DNA from: Carposina sasakii
Lineage: Eukaryota; Arthropoda; Insecta; Lepidoptera; Carposinidae
Direction of reading: 5' to 3'
DNA: 64,000 bases
Assembly: GCA_014607495.2 (NCBI GenBank)
Contig: CP053149.1
Coordinates: 13,094,120 to 13,158,119, forward strand
Made by a program: the position numbers and the translations under genes. Positions 46,292-57,456 of this stretch are shown piece after piece (within the stretch, counting starts at the first letter, position 1; each line of letters begins with the position of its first letter). A model generated the notes under the pieces. The model saw only the letters and a program-made list of their open reading frames with translations, was not told the DNA's origin and ran no database searches.

Positions 46292-47680
46292 ATAAGTAGG
46301 TAACCTTAGATGGAAAGTCTTAAAACCGGAACCATTCATGTTTTTTCACGTGACGAAAAAAAAAATTATTGTCACTTGACGGAACAGAAATTTTACATAA
46401 GAGATTCCATGATAGTTACATCTTTTCTCACATTGCGGTGTACATTTTGCAGTAACTCTTCAACACAGTGCGGCTCTATTAAATTCCCACATCTTGAGTC
46501 TTGCGGTTTATCTAATCTGAGCGAGCAGAGCGGAATATTTGCTAAGCGATAATGCGGCAAACGACCCTTTATAGATTACCATTTGCAACCTATTTAGCTG
46601 TTAACAATTTTGTCTGATACTTGACAAGTTGTATACAGATGTCTTTTTACAAAACCTGAGGTTTACCAACTCTAATTATGAATTTAAGCGATTACCATAT
46701 TTTTTTTATTCTTTTTTTTTCACACACTACACAACACATTAACCTAATAATTAATTAATTTATTAAAATTTCATTTTAGGCCTGGGTTATGCAAGGAGGT
46801 CGCATGACTCATTCATATAAATTGCACATGATAGGTTCTCGCCTCTCTGTTGAACGCACTGAAAAGTGGCAAATCTCAAGTTAGTAGTCAAGAATAGAGG
46901 AACATTTAGAAATTTTATGAAAAACTAGCGAAAACACATAAGTACTTACTCATCACTGTCAGTTGATTAACATTAAGACAGGACACATCGAGTCAGCTAG
47001 TAAGAATATAAAACAAATGTATGAATGCATATATGTCAATATGATATATACCGAGCTCGATTAAAAGCAATTAAACACAAATTTATGTTTTTATATCCAG
47101 CATGATTACTTTTAATTATAATTTAATCTCTTTCGCACCTGCAATAGATAGATCTATTGGAGAGCGATAGCTTGAACATATTGCTTATTTTTACTACAAC
47201 AAGAGAGCGATACAAACACCCCTCCCCTAAACTAAGGGTGTTCAGAAATTGGCAGCCCGAGGGTGCTCCCTATACGTTAAATATGCAATTTAGAGTTCCA
47301 TACAATCAGCCAAATGAGCTCGACTCGATCCAATCAATTACGCATCTTTTTACAAGTTGGGTTCAGTAGGTCACTGCTGCGAGGGTTGACGACTTTTGAG
47401 CTAAGTTATTTTTAAAACAATATTTTTTTAAATTTAAAACCTTTAGTTAAAAAGTGTGTAAAGTTATGCACCCGATACGACATTTGACAGCAAAATATAT
47501 AGAATAACTGACAAATTAAGCATTGACTAGTCTAACTAAACAATGCTTAATTATTTTTATAAAACAGCCCACTTATTTTTGAAACATTTTATATTTAACA
47601 ACATTCTGATTTTTAATAATTAGAAAACTATTTGCATTATTTATCGTAACTCAGTTTCAAAAAGTCCCTATACATATGTA
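46292..47680. other. AT-rich region
   Basis: No gene or defined repeat. ORFs at 46310 (80 codons) and 47157 (70 codons) are unremarkable. Confidence 0.3.
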
Positions 47681-47800
47681 TTCGTCGTCAGCCTATTATA
47701 GTCCACTGCTGGACATAGGCCTTCCCCAGTGTACGCCACATGGCTCGATCTCCCGTTTTTGCCAGATCTCCAGTAACTACCAGCCATCCTCTTTAAGTCT
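47681..47800 (-). repeat. RTE-like retroposon 3' fragment (family A)
   Basis: TCGTCGTCAGCCTATTATAG, then TCCACTGCTGGACATAGGCC and a diverged body (GATCTCCAGTAACTACCAGC). This is a second subfamily whose body differs from the copies at 43.9 and 53.8 kb. Confidence 0.55.
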
Positions 47801-49795
47801 TTAAGTACATATGTATAGGACAGAAAAAATAACTTGAGGAAGCTTGCTGAAACGAGAATAAAATTAGTCGATAGATCTGCTGTGTAAAAAAAAATCTATA
47901 GCAATAAAAATTAACACCAGGTTATCCAGCACGTGTCCTACGCACTAAACGTTCCGACCGTGACTCCATCCAACCTCAACTACCGCTCGCGACGAACAAT
48001 GTGTGACCTGCGCCCGCGCACCTCTTGCTTATTCATGATAGCCGCCATTGTTGTAGCACGTAGGATGCGTCTAATTAGTCGAAACTGAGTACGACACGTG
48101 TTGTATTCCGCTGGAAAATTTTAGTACCCAATTACTGGTCTGTAGGCTTTCTTAAACCGGTTTTTTTTTATCTAATATGTTCTTGTCTATAGTGTGAAAA
48201 ACTTGGAAAACTATAATTATTATGCAGACGGAAGCCGTGTCAAGTGACGGGAGCGATAACACGTTGTTGACGATAGAGAAATTTTCTTTTCTTGTAAGCA
48301 TCTTTTTATTTTTCATTTGGGCGGTGCTGCCGCTTCTAAAAATGTTAGCCTCGGAACAGCTACATAGAGCTTTGTATCTGGGGCGGTATAAACCATCAAT
48401 TATAATTATTGCAAAGTGTCACTTCTACCTCTAAATTAGGTTTGAACGCAGTGACGTGTTCATCTAAGTTTGAACGTCATGGTTTCTGGTTTTTTTTTAA
48501 CCAGTTCAAGTTTATTTTTAATTACATATTATTTAGCTAGGCTAGAAGATGTCGCTAACTCTATGTAGCTTGAGATTTTGCTGAAAATCATAGGAATTAA
48601 TTTGTTCTCTCCACAATATTAAAAAAAGTGTATTATTATAGTATAAATATAGCCATTCTACATGTGCCAAACACGTATCGTACTGCCAAAGAATTTTAAT
48701 TGTATGTAATGTTCACGATCATTTTGAGGGATTAGTTCAGGTAATATTTATGTTATAACTACGAGTATAATAACGCTTATATGATAATACACATTTGCTT
48801 AGTTAGTACTACAATAATAATACTTGGCGTCGCCGCTTGGTCTGTCTGAGGGGCGACAGGGGATCCCCGCCGTGGCTCGTTAACTACATACACATAAAGA
48901 TTTATTATTTTTATCAGCCAATTTACCCCAATCTACCCTATTGTCGTCCGCGATGACAGCCATCGTTTAGTTAGAATACTGACAATGTTTAAATGCGAGA
49001 GGAAAGATTTTTATCTGCACAGATAAATGAAATGCCATACTTAATGCTAGTAAGGTCGTAACAATTACCATAATATGAGCGATTCCACTTTGTTATTATG
49101 TTCGTGAGAATAACATTGTAATGTGTTGCTATTTAGGCAAACAATTTTTTTTTATATCTCAGTTGTAAATATATCTCATGTTGGTATATCTCAGTGTAAA
49201 GTTTTCGACAGAGACAAATATTAATTATATCGACGATATTAAAGTAAGTGTGTATTTAAGTAACTTGGAAATGATAAGTACTACATTTTTAAGGTAGAGT
49301 TTTCTGCTTCCAAAGAAAAGAGAACATTTAAAAAAATAATCCACTTAACTAATTATCCTTTCCAATCGATTTCATACTCGTTTATTATGTTCAAGAGTAA
49401 ATCGAGTAATCCAACTTTTGGAAATCCAATCCAAAATGGAATTCTATTTCTACAACCAACGCAGATCTACCATTTTATTCTGTGTTGTAAATTTGGAAAT
49501 AAAAAGCGATTTGTTGGGTGCAGGCCGCGAGCCGTATCTCCGGTGCACGCGGTACAATGCCGTCTTACCGACCGACCCCAATGAATTGCCTCATTTGCAT
49601 GCACGGAGGGTCACACTGTTTGATCCAGATAATATTAATTGACGGAATCAAAATTATGCAAACAAAACATAACAATTAACGGAATATTGTGAATAATCTG
49701 CCAGTTGTATGACGACGAAAAGTTCTAACATTAATATTTTTAAACCACTCCAAACCAAACTTACATTACCCAGTACCTAGATATTTTACAGCTGC
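47801..49795. other. Single-copy region with islands
   Basis: No recognised gene. About 47930-48080 and 49390-49660 are complex, repeat-free islands. A 70-codon + strand ORF at 48222-48434 starts with a good ATG and contains a hydrophobic stretch (LVSIFLFFIWAVLPLLKML). Nothing else supports it, so I treat it as chance. Confidence 0.3.
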
Positions 49796-49975
49796 GGTCC
49801 GTGGGGGGTAAAATGGGGTAGGCAGAACAGCAGAATTATGAAAGAGGTCCTGCAGCCACGTTAGCATAGCCAGATGTAAAATATCAGTGACATGTTGCTA
49901 GCTCATCACTTGTGACATGCACGGAAGGAGATGACGTAGTACTTATTCTTGGGAAACCCCGCATCAATGCAGGAC
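49796..49975 (-). repeat. Retroposon fragment, family B
   Basis: AAAATGGGGTAGGCAGAACA, GCATAGCCAGATGTAAAATA, TGTTGCTAGCTCATCACTTG and GGGAAACCCCGCAT (inverted) match the copies at 16.1 and 58.4 kb. Confidence 0.5.
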
Positions 49976-52900
49976 AGCCGTTCCAGATATGTAGAAGACG
50001 CCATTAATTACATCTTACTAGTTTCCTATAAAAATAAACAAATCTTAGCAATTAAGACAAGCTTTTACCTATTAGTCTGTTTTTAATCACTCTCAAATTT
50101 AACATAAATTCTTCATGCCACACCACTTCAGGGAATACATAAATTCTCTGAACTTAGAGCATAAATTAGGAATATGTAATCCATTAATTCCTTTAGTTAA
50201 AACCTTTTGCAAACAGCTGGCTCAGTCTCGCAAATACCATCCGCCGTAATGTTTTAATGCGCACTCAAATTTAGGGAGCACTGATAAAATGGGAAGTAAG
50301 TCTTAAATTACTCACTTACAGAGTAGTTATCCGAAAGAGCTTTTAAATCATTCACAAAACACTAATGGACGGGGGAAGGCCGAGGAGGGGCACAGGGGTG
50401 GGGGGAAGCAGATGTGGTCCCTAGTGAGCAATGAAATGTAGATATAACAATATAAAGGTGCGTGAATTGCCGTGGATTGCAATCTCATTGTATTTATGAG
50501 TCGTACGCAGAGTACGGTCTGCATCATCGATGGCTTGCCTTCCTTTCCAACATATAGTAAACTCGTTACTTAGTTTAGCCATCTCTCTCTTTAATCAATT
50601 AAAGTGCATTGCACTTCTCTAATTTGCGGCGAAGTTTGAGAGGTGCATATCAGGAGGAAGTTTCCTTAATCATTTAGCGTTACAGCTTAAAATTATGAGA
50701 GCAGTCTTTAGGTTCCCCAAGCGTGGAAGTTTTTTTGTCTCTCCCAAGTTCAGGTACGGGACCTTCAACATAATGTTGGGGGTCTGCGAGGGGAGTCGAG
50801 TGCCATTATTAAGGCGGCAATTTAATTACATCCCCTTCGTTATTACCACTGATTCGTTCTATAATGCCGTTCTATAATCCGGTGTTGGAAAAGTTTGTAT
50901 TCATTTAACATGGCTTTCAAAATTGGAACTATAAGTTTGTAGTTATTGAAAACCCTTTGGATGTAAGTGAGGTACGTATAATGGTTGTGTGCAGTCGGTA
51001 CTAGTATTACAGTCAGTGTAATGTTAGAAACATGTTGATCAACCGTAATGGCAACCTAAGCTATGTTTTTAAAATCGATTAATTAAATAAAGTAAGTGAT
51101 AAAGTGCTAGCACTGAACGTGCTAATTTAATTAATACCTGCAACTCGAGAAGATTACCTAAATTAACTTCCCACTTCCGATTTTATAAATGTAGTTTCAA
51201 TTTTTTTTTTTTTTTTCATAAATCGCGGCAATAATTTCGGATCAAACTAAAATTCCGTTTAAAAACCATAAAATTACTTTCTGATCGTTGGAATTTGATC
51301 ACCCGACGCAATCACCCGCTCCGACAGGCTTCCGGCTCATCGATATTCGTAACGAATCGTCGAAATTCAATAATTATCCCGAACACGACTTCATTCACGA
51401 AAAAACATTATAAAAAGGTGTGAATGGAGAGAGGAAATTCATCAGAGGCGAGCGTTTGACGGTCAGTTTTTATGGAGGCCTGGTGTTTGTCGTCACGTGG
51501 CCGTGGAGGTGTCGTGTAGTAGATAAGATTAAAGTACTGTCGTAATCAGACCGAACTGGTTGAATGGGAGCACGTCCATTCATGCCGGGACGCCGGACGC
51601 CGACATACAGGAACATTATGCGATCCGATCGCCCCTGACAGACCGCTAATCATTCGCAATTACTCGCCACATCATTAATTAAGTCACCTTATAATAGGGT
51701 TATTATCACACTATGTATTAATAGACCAGCTATTAACAGCTTTACCTTGTTGTAACAAGAAATACGTCAGTTACGTGGACATGTAATATTCTATCTGCCG
51801 ATGTAGATAGCCGTATCTGTTATGTCCGACAAGGAGCTATTGCATGGCAAATTGGTGTTGATAAAAAATGTATTGAAAATTCCCGGTATGTTGATTGCAC
51901 TCAGGGACAGGTGGTGTTATAAAGACGTTATTGTAATTTGACACATTATTTGCAATTTAATTTATCGTTTTGACTAAAAATATATTTTATGATATTGCAA
52001 TGAAAAGTAGGACATTTATGCATTTTAATCGTAGAGTTACTTTTAGATCAAGGTAAACATAAAATATGAAGTTAAGAAACATTAAACAATTTAAACAACT
52101 CTATTATCGTGGTTATTGCATTTCAATTGAAATGCTCAGCATTTATAGTAGTAGGTATAAGCGGGCCCAAAGGAACGGATGTTAAACACAAAAACTAGGC
52201 CATAGCAAAATCTACAAATTCCCAAAATTATGACGCTATATTTGATAAACTTTATTTCCCACAGCTTTGATCTGTGTAAACAGTCAAATCAAAGTGTAGG
52301 AAATGTGTTATATGTATTTTTATTACAGTCGTATTAAATTTATAGGTTGTAGTTGGGTTGCGCCCACGCAGCTCCCCCGATAAAATGGTCACTATGCTGT
52401 AACGGAGTTAAAATAAATACAAAGCAAGGTCGTTTATTTTCAATGCATTTCATTTTGGTTGACATTTCGGTTTAGTTCTCTAGATTGTTTGAAATGAAAT
52501 TGAAATGTTTACAAAAGTAATAGTTTGAATGTGTTCAATTTAAATATAGACATATGTACTTTTACTTCGACATGTTTCCTTTTAAGGTTGGTGGTCGCCG
52601 CGTTGCAAACTGAGACTACAATTATATGTATTAGATACACTAGTTTTATTCTGCTACTACGTCTGCATGGATCGTTGAAAATTCCAGGATATAAAGCTTA
52701 TAGATGTCGTCGGTAGGCATTTCTTTCTTTCCCTCCATAATATTCATAAATGTGGAGTAGAATCGAAATAATTTAACTCCGAGGAGTAATGTGACTCTTT
52801 GTGTGGTACGTTTAAAGTCGGAAATAGACCATCTGCGTTTACAAAATTTTTGTTTTAGTACCTTGTATGTATTGTTAATTTGAGCTACCTTAACATATTT

Positions 52901-53294
52901 TTTTAAATCACTTAATTATATCGTTTTCTATATGCTGTACCTATTTTAAAGCCGGTTTAAGACAAGCACATCTATCATTCTTCTAAATCAATGATAAGCG
53001 CCCTTCGTTGATCAAACCGTGATCTAACCTTTTGACTTTGATGTTAAATTATGTTATGAATTATGATACATGATGATAGTTCAGCCAATATTATTTAGAT
53101 CCTAATTTAATTTTACGCTCATCTTCATTTTGTTGCTACTAGTAACAAGTAAAAATAGATATTGTACTACATAAAGGCCAAATACATCTACTAATATACG
53201 TTTCTGAATATATCCCTTGATTCTAGGTAATACTCTGCTAAGTTGTCCGATGACAACTTTTTAGGCAGTTTGCATGTAAAAAAAATTTCAGACT
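49976..53294. other. Single-copy region with islands
   Basis: No gene. 50150-50300, 50370-50860 and 51280-51680 are complex, repeat-free and CG-containing, in contrast with AT-rich spacers. A T-rich tract ending TTCAGGTACGG near 50752 is a weak zero-exon splice-like configuration. 51680-53290 is AT-rich and unremarkable. Confidence 0.3.
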
Positions 53295-53332
53295 GTGTAC
53301 TAATAATTTTTTCTCTCCATTACAGGTAAGCG
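53295..53332 (+). promoter_or_regulatory. Strong candidate recursive splice site (ratchet point)
   Basis: TACTAAT (a perfect branch-site consensus, 53299-53305) is followed by a pyrimidine tract TTTTTTCTCTCC, then ATTACAG joined directly to GTAAGC (AG at 53324-53325, GT at 53326-53327). An optimal acceptor abutting an optimal donor with no exon between them is the structure of recursive splice sites known from very long Drosophila introns. There, the upstream exon is first joined to the zero-length site, regenerating a donor. If real, the window lies inside a long + strand intron. It is followed by a repeat-free island (53330-53710). Confidence 0.5.
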
Positions 53333-53830
53333 TCCTTCGTCCATCTGTTGTTACGACCCAGCTAAATCATGACAAGTTTCAACAAAAATCTCCCTAATTT
53401 AATCACCAAAACAACCTCTCCCGTCCCATCTAAAACGTTCTTTAGTGTCGCTGAGGCAGGTTTGTCATACTTTTTATTAATTCCCGAACCAACAAACATT
53501 CTCAAGACAACCCTCGTATTCAGTTTCACTCGATGCTGTTACAATGCCGCTGTCCCTTACTGTCGCCGAAAAAAACGTAGGGACAGCAATAGTGACATGG
53601 AGTCGTGCGATTGTAAATAGGTTGGATTTGATCCGGGCGTGGAATGCGGCCTACCTGCGCGGGAGTCGCCGGAGCACCGCTAATCAATTTAGCTTTATTA
53701 TCGTACCAATAACGCTTCATTACAACTTCTAAATTTGTTTTTAGATGTTTACTTTACTCTCCAATATTTTGTGGTCACAATGTTAATGGGGCTGACGATG
53801 TATTTGTATATTAGCGTTAGTGTGTTTTTC
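53333..53830. other. Enhancer-like island and spacer
   Basis: 53333-53710 is complex and repeat-free; overlapping ORFs occur on both strands (53369-53732), none with a domain. No splice pattern makes an exon here convincing. 53710-53830 is AT-rich. Confidence 0.3.
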
Positions 53831-54088
53831 TTCATCATCAGCCTATTGCAGTCCACTGCTGGACGTAGGCCTCCCCCAGAGCACGCCACAAGACTGCAAT
53901 GGGGGGTATTTGCCCATAGTCACCACGCTGGGCAGGCGGGTTGGTGACAGCAGTTTGTTTTTTGGACTATGTTGTCAACACGGGAGACGCTGCTGCCCAC
54001 CTCCCGGAAACCCTTAATCGCCTCGTACGATACCCATGGGCAGACATGGGGTGGTACGAATTCTACTCTGTCGGCACCACGCGGCGTG
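53831..54088 (-). repeat. RTE-like retroposon 3' region (family A), longest copy
   Basis: From the plus strand: a TTCATCATCAGCC tail, the CAGTCCACTGCTGGAC core, TAGTCACCACGCTGGGCAGG, CGGGTTGGTGAC, ACCTCCCGGAAACCC and TTCTACTCTGTCGGCACCAC. It is the fullest copy in the window. The ORFs at 53735-54154 are repeat-derived. Confidence 0.65.
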
Positions 54089-54997
54089 TTTTACTTAAAT
54101 ACGTTTAAAGTCAACTATATAAATTACTACGTGGAATATAAGCAGTTTGTCTAATTTGTGCGTAAAAGTCATATCATAAAAATGCAAGGAATAAATGATG
54201 ATGAGGTCGGAGTACCTACGTTCGGATTTTGAGCTATGTTGCGTCCTGACTTCTATCGTATCATTACACGACCGAGTGAAGTTAAATATCAGATTCGTTG
54301 AGGCATGTAAATCCGGAATGACATCAGATCTCAGACCACCTGGTAACAGTCAGTCTGTCACCGAATCAAAACTCCATCAATTGTAGACGAGCCGTCGCTT
54401 ATTATCCCTTATAACGATATAATAAAAGTTTTAATGCTCTCGTCAAAATGGCGGCGAAGCGTGATATACGAACCTATTACGAGTTTAGAAATCGCTCCAA
54501 CTTCACAATAACACACGACTATGTTAACAATTTTTATGATAATGCCACATTTATGTCTTTAGAGTGAGTAATTTTGATTGACAGTTTATATACTCTGCAA
54601 TCCAGACTGGTAACGATGAGAGTTCATAAAAAAGTTTTGGAAAATATTTTACGTATTACAAAAGACACATCAATCGAAGTACATTTTATTAAAGTTGAGT
54701 CTTCTTGCACCGGTCTGTTTGCAACCCTTTTACATTTTATAAGCCATTCATGTACATACCAATGGAAATATACCTTGGGTCTAGAAGTTTAAGCTTTGCT
54801 TGGTAGAGAATATAGATACAGAGCAACTAGATATGCTAACAGTACTAATAAAAATGAAATTAGGTTAAGAAAACAAGTAGGTAGATCAGAAAATAAAATA
54901 AAAAAGTAAGTACAATAAGTAAAGTACAATTCCAGTAGATCGGTACATGGTTAAAGTATCTATTTAGGGTTATGTTGTACATAATCATATTGTTATG
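54089..54997. other. Spacer
   Basis: No gene; AT-rich with a mildly complex stretch at 54190-54420. ORFs at 54195 and 54574 have no motifs. Confidence 0.3.
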
Positions 54998-55001
54998 TAT
55001 C
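54998..55001. repeat. Left 4-bp target duplication of Ginger-type element
   Basis: TATC precedes TGTTACTG and is repeated at 57453-57456. Confidence 0.6.
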
Positions 55002-55160
55002 TGTTACTGTAAAAGCTCGAACTACGGTAAATCTTAAGATTTAAGTGTAAGTCTTAGGATTTACCGACATGAGTTGGTAAATGTAAGTATTTCTGAAGAT
55101 ATGTTTTCGAGCTTTTACCATTCGAATTCAGTATATGCTAGGTTTTACCACTGTCAGCTG
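55002..55160 (+). repeat. Ginger-type left subterminal palindromes
   Basis: Beyond the 22-bp inverted repeat, GGTAAATCTTAAGATTTAAG and GTCTTAGGATTTACC form imperfect palindromes, and GGTAAATGTAAGTATTTC and GAGCTTTTACC follow. The right end holds similar TAAATCCTAAGATTTACC units. They are likely transposase-binding sites (inference). Confidence 0.5.
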
Positions 55161-55483
55161 GTAGATGTTGGTTTTAGGAATAAAACAATGATTAATTCTT
55201 AATTATTTACTTTGAACTATTAGACAAAACAGGTACATAGTATTTTAAAGGTATCATAATGATAGTAATAAGTACAAACTAATACCAACTTATTTAAATT
55301 ATTCTATAACGTATATCTCTGAATATCTCAATCTCTATCATATCTAACTGAATCAGTACTTCTCTATTTGGAATTTAACAACGACATACAAAACATAATG
55401 CTTACAAAAGCTAGTCAAACTATTATTTGGTTTAAAAGTAAAAAAAGACAATCAAATGTGATTGATTAATAGGTAAGGACTTG

Positions 55484-55575
55484 TTACAACAAGGATTGCT
55501 GCTGTGGCATTTAGAATTACAAAGTAATCCTGATGATCTGCAGGTGCATTTTTTCGTCGAGCATTTTTTTTGACA
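55484..55575 (-). pseudogene. Cys-rich C-terminal tail of the Ginger-type transposase
   Basis: In a frame shifted from its neighbours, the minus strand reads Cys residues with spacing C-x3-C-x4-C-x-C-x6-C-x3-C-H-x5-C-C, including SSGLLCNSKCH. This resembles the CXC-like Cys-rich tail seen at the end of KRBA2-like integrase proteins and would bind zinc. The frame in front (the GGQGFV motif at 55580-55600) is separated from it by a one-base shift. Confidence 0.6.
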
Positions 55576-55579
55576 ATTA

Positions 55580-55694
55580 CGAATCCTTGTCCTCCAGTTA
55601 ACGACAATTTTCCGACAACTTCTCGAAGACTCACTTCTTTATCCGTAACAATTTCTTCTATCTTTATAAAATCTTCAGAGCATGCGGCGAACAT
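55580..55694 (-). pseudogene. Ginger-type transposase, pre-tail segment
   Basis: It reads CSEDFIKIEEIVTDKEVSLR and EVVGKLSLTGGQGFV, a part just before the Cys-rich tail. The 80-codon open frame that contains it (55452-55694) then runs on through the tail DNA in the wrong frame. Confidence 0.5.
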
Positions 55695-56063
55695 TCTTGG
55701 TGTAAAGCTGTTTTAGTATTCCCATTTTGGTACCTAGTTGGTAAAACTCATTGTCCTTTACGTCTATCACAACTGCAATAATGCTTTTTGGGTCAGTTTT
55801 AGCTCTGTCAATTTCAGGTACTTTCAGTCTTACATTTTGGCCCACTTCCACATTTGAATATTTATCAGCTGACATGGTTTTCATTTTTTCAGCTTGGCTT
55901 TTGCTTTTGTTCTTATTGTTTGAATAGATTCCATCTTCTTTGGTATTGGATGAGCTTGAGCGCTTTCTGTCTCTGAATCGGTTTGTATTTGAAAAGTTAG
56001 ATTGGTATCATCACTATCATCGGTTATTTGTTTTTCTGTGGTCTGTTCCAGTGCAATAAACAT
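55675..56063 (-). pseudogene. Ginger-type transposase, linker and SH3-like segment
   Basis: Two overlapping frames (55881-56063 and 55675-55884). The first is an acidic/Ser-Thr-rich linker (DDSDDTNLTFQIQTDSETES) ending in a Lys-rich KAKAKLKK. The second reads KYSNVEVGQNVRLKVPEIDR, a V.VGD.V.L-type barrel start common after retroviral-like integrases, then KMGILKQLYTKN. The shift between them is near 55884. Confidence 0.5.
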
Positions 56064-56169
56064 TTTTATATTCCTTCTTCATTACCAACCAGTTCTATCA
56101 TATTTTCAACATTCGGGAATGCAACACATTCTCCAAATCTTCTTCAGATTTTAATAGTCCAACATATCT

Positions 56170-56558
56170 TTAGGAATAGCTGATGTCGCAATGCCCAATT
56201 GGACTACATTGCTTCGTAAGGAGAGCATTTGATTCCCTCATGATAGATTTTTCATGGCCTGGATAAATTTCAAGCCTTCTGACCACTTTGTAATCTGATT
56301 GGTTTCCATCCACGTTCTGAGCATATTTTCTATGTCTTGATTTGCACGCTCTACCGATCCTTGACTCTGGCTATGCCTTGGCTTTCCGTGTACGATTGTA
56401 ACGTCTGGCCACATAGAGCATAAATTTTCAATTATTTGATTACTAAATTCCCGACCATTATCGGAATGAAGGATGTTCGGCGCTCCAAAAGTGGTAAAAA
56501 TATCCAATAGAAATGCGACTTCAGTTGCGCGTTTAGTTTGAAGTGCACGAAGGATCAC
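56170..56558 (-). pseudogene. Ginger-type transposase, integrase catalytic segment
   Basis: The open part 56238-56558 (106 codons) reads ILHSDNGREF, with the second catalytic Asp, and HSQSQGSVERANQD, with the catalytic Glu 36 residues further on, as in DDE integrases of gypsy/Ginger type. It then has MLRTWMETNQITKWSEGL. After a frameshift near 56240 the homology continues (YHEGIKCSPYEAM) to about 56185. The first catalytic Asp lies in the preceding segment. Confidence 0.75.
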
Positions 56559-56559
56559 G

Positions 56560-57108
56560 AATTTAGTCAGAGATAAACTAATATAAATTTATAATTCCCG
56601 TCAGGATTAGTTTGTAGATCTATGAGATCTACTTGACAACGTAGTTCATTTCACTATGAAGTATAGGCTTAATGACAATACCCTTTTTCAAAGTCTTCTG
56701 TTTCTTTTGACAAGGTTGGCATAATTTCAAATATGTCATGATAGCCTCAACTGTAATATTATTATACTTGCGGTTACATTCTTTGAGCATCCTTGTTCTT
56801 CCACCGTGTCCAACAGCAAAATGCGTTTCTTCGAGAATGTTAAATAAATCGTCGTAACAAACATAATATTTGATTTCTCCATTATCTTCCTTCATCGGGG
56901 CAATTAGCTTTTCTTCGCCGCCTATAGTCAAAATATCATAGCGTTTTATACGCCTGTAATGAACAGCTTCCTTCTTTTTAATGTTCTTTGCAGTTTTTAC
57001 TTCCTCTAAACACTTAGCGTATTTGTCCTTATCGAGATAAAAGTTATTATCTTTCTTGTTTGCCACAAGCTCGTCCATTATTTCATAAAATCTTTGCTTC
57101 ATACTCAT
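56560..57108 (-). pseudogene. Ginger-type transposase, N-terminal and H2C2 segment
   Basis: The frame 56629-57108 (159 codons) starts MSMKQRFYEIMDELV from a true ATG. It contains VHYRRIKRYDILTIGGEEKL, then the H2C2 zinc finger: His residues in EETHFAVGH and Cys residues in LKLCQPCQKKQ. It breaks at MNYVVK. A shifted frame (about 56573-56636) continues with QVDLIDLQTNPDG, whose first Asp is the first catalytic acid, and stops again near 56570 at a small deletion before LTKFVILRALQ. Confidence 0.75.
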
Positions 57109-57452
57109 TTTTATTCACAAATAACTTTTAAACACCAAAAATACAATTAGAAATCAATTTATCGTGCGAGTTCAAACGTGTCAAACGAGCGACTGAGGCG
57201 AGCGGATTGGCGGAGACGGTGCGCGGGTAGCGGGAGCGGCAAGCTACAAGTCGATGCGCTGAGCACGTTATGACATGTTTTGTTTTTCAACATTTACCGT
57301 GCCGTTAATGTAAATCCTAAGATTTACCAACGGAATGGTAGTAAAAGTTCGAATCGCAAATCTTTTGGGACATTTACCATTAGGAATTGGTAAATCTTAG
57401 GTTTTACTGGAATATCTTAGGATTTACTGCAGTTCGAGCTTTTACAGTAACA
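57109..57452 (-). repeat. Ginger-type right end, promoter region and subterminal repeats
   Basis: Upstream of the transposase start is a GC-rich block (57175-57265) that may hold its promoter, then the subterminal palindromes (TAAATCCTAAGATTTACC at 57312, GGTAAATCTTAGGTTTTACT at 57390) and the terminal inverted repeat. Confidence 0.5.
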
Positions 57453-57456
57453 TATC
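57453..57456. repeat. Right 4-bp target duplication of Ginger-type element
   Basis: TATC, identical to 54998-55001. Confidence 0.6.

Larger units (their letters stand above)
55002..57452 (-). mobile_element. Ginger-type DNA transposon, degraded
   Basis: The 2451-bp element has termini TGTTACTGTAAAAGCTCGAA on both sides in inverse orientation (22 bp perfect, ending ...AACT) and an exact 4-bp duplication TATC. Ends of the form TGTNR and short duplications are described for Ginger transposons, which encode a gypsy-like integrase as transposase. On the minus strand it carries an H2C2 zinc-binding domain, a DDE core and a Cys-rich tail in several frames. Relatives include host genes of the KRBA2-like type. 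At least four frame disruptions make this copy inactive. Confidence 0.75.

Noticed and set aside
48222..48434. Possible small membrane protein (70 codons)
   Set aside because: One hydrophobic stretch only; no conserved motif, no repeat of the frame elsewhere and no supporting splice or polyadenylation context.
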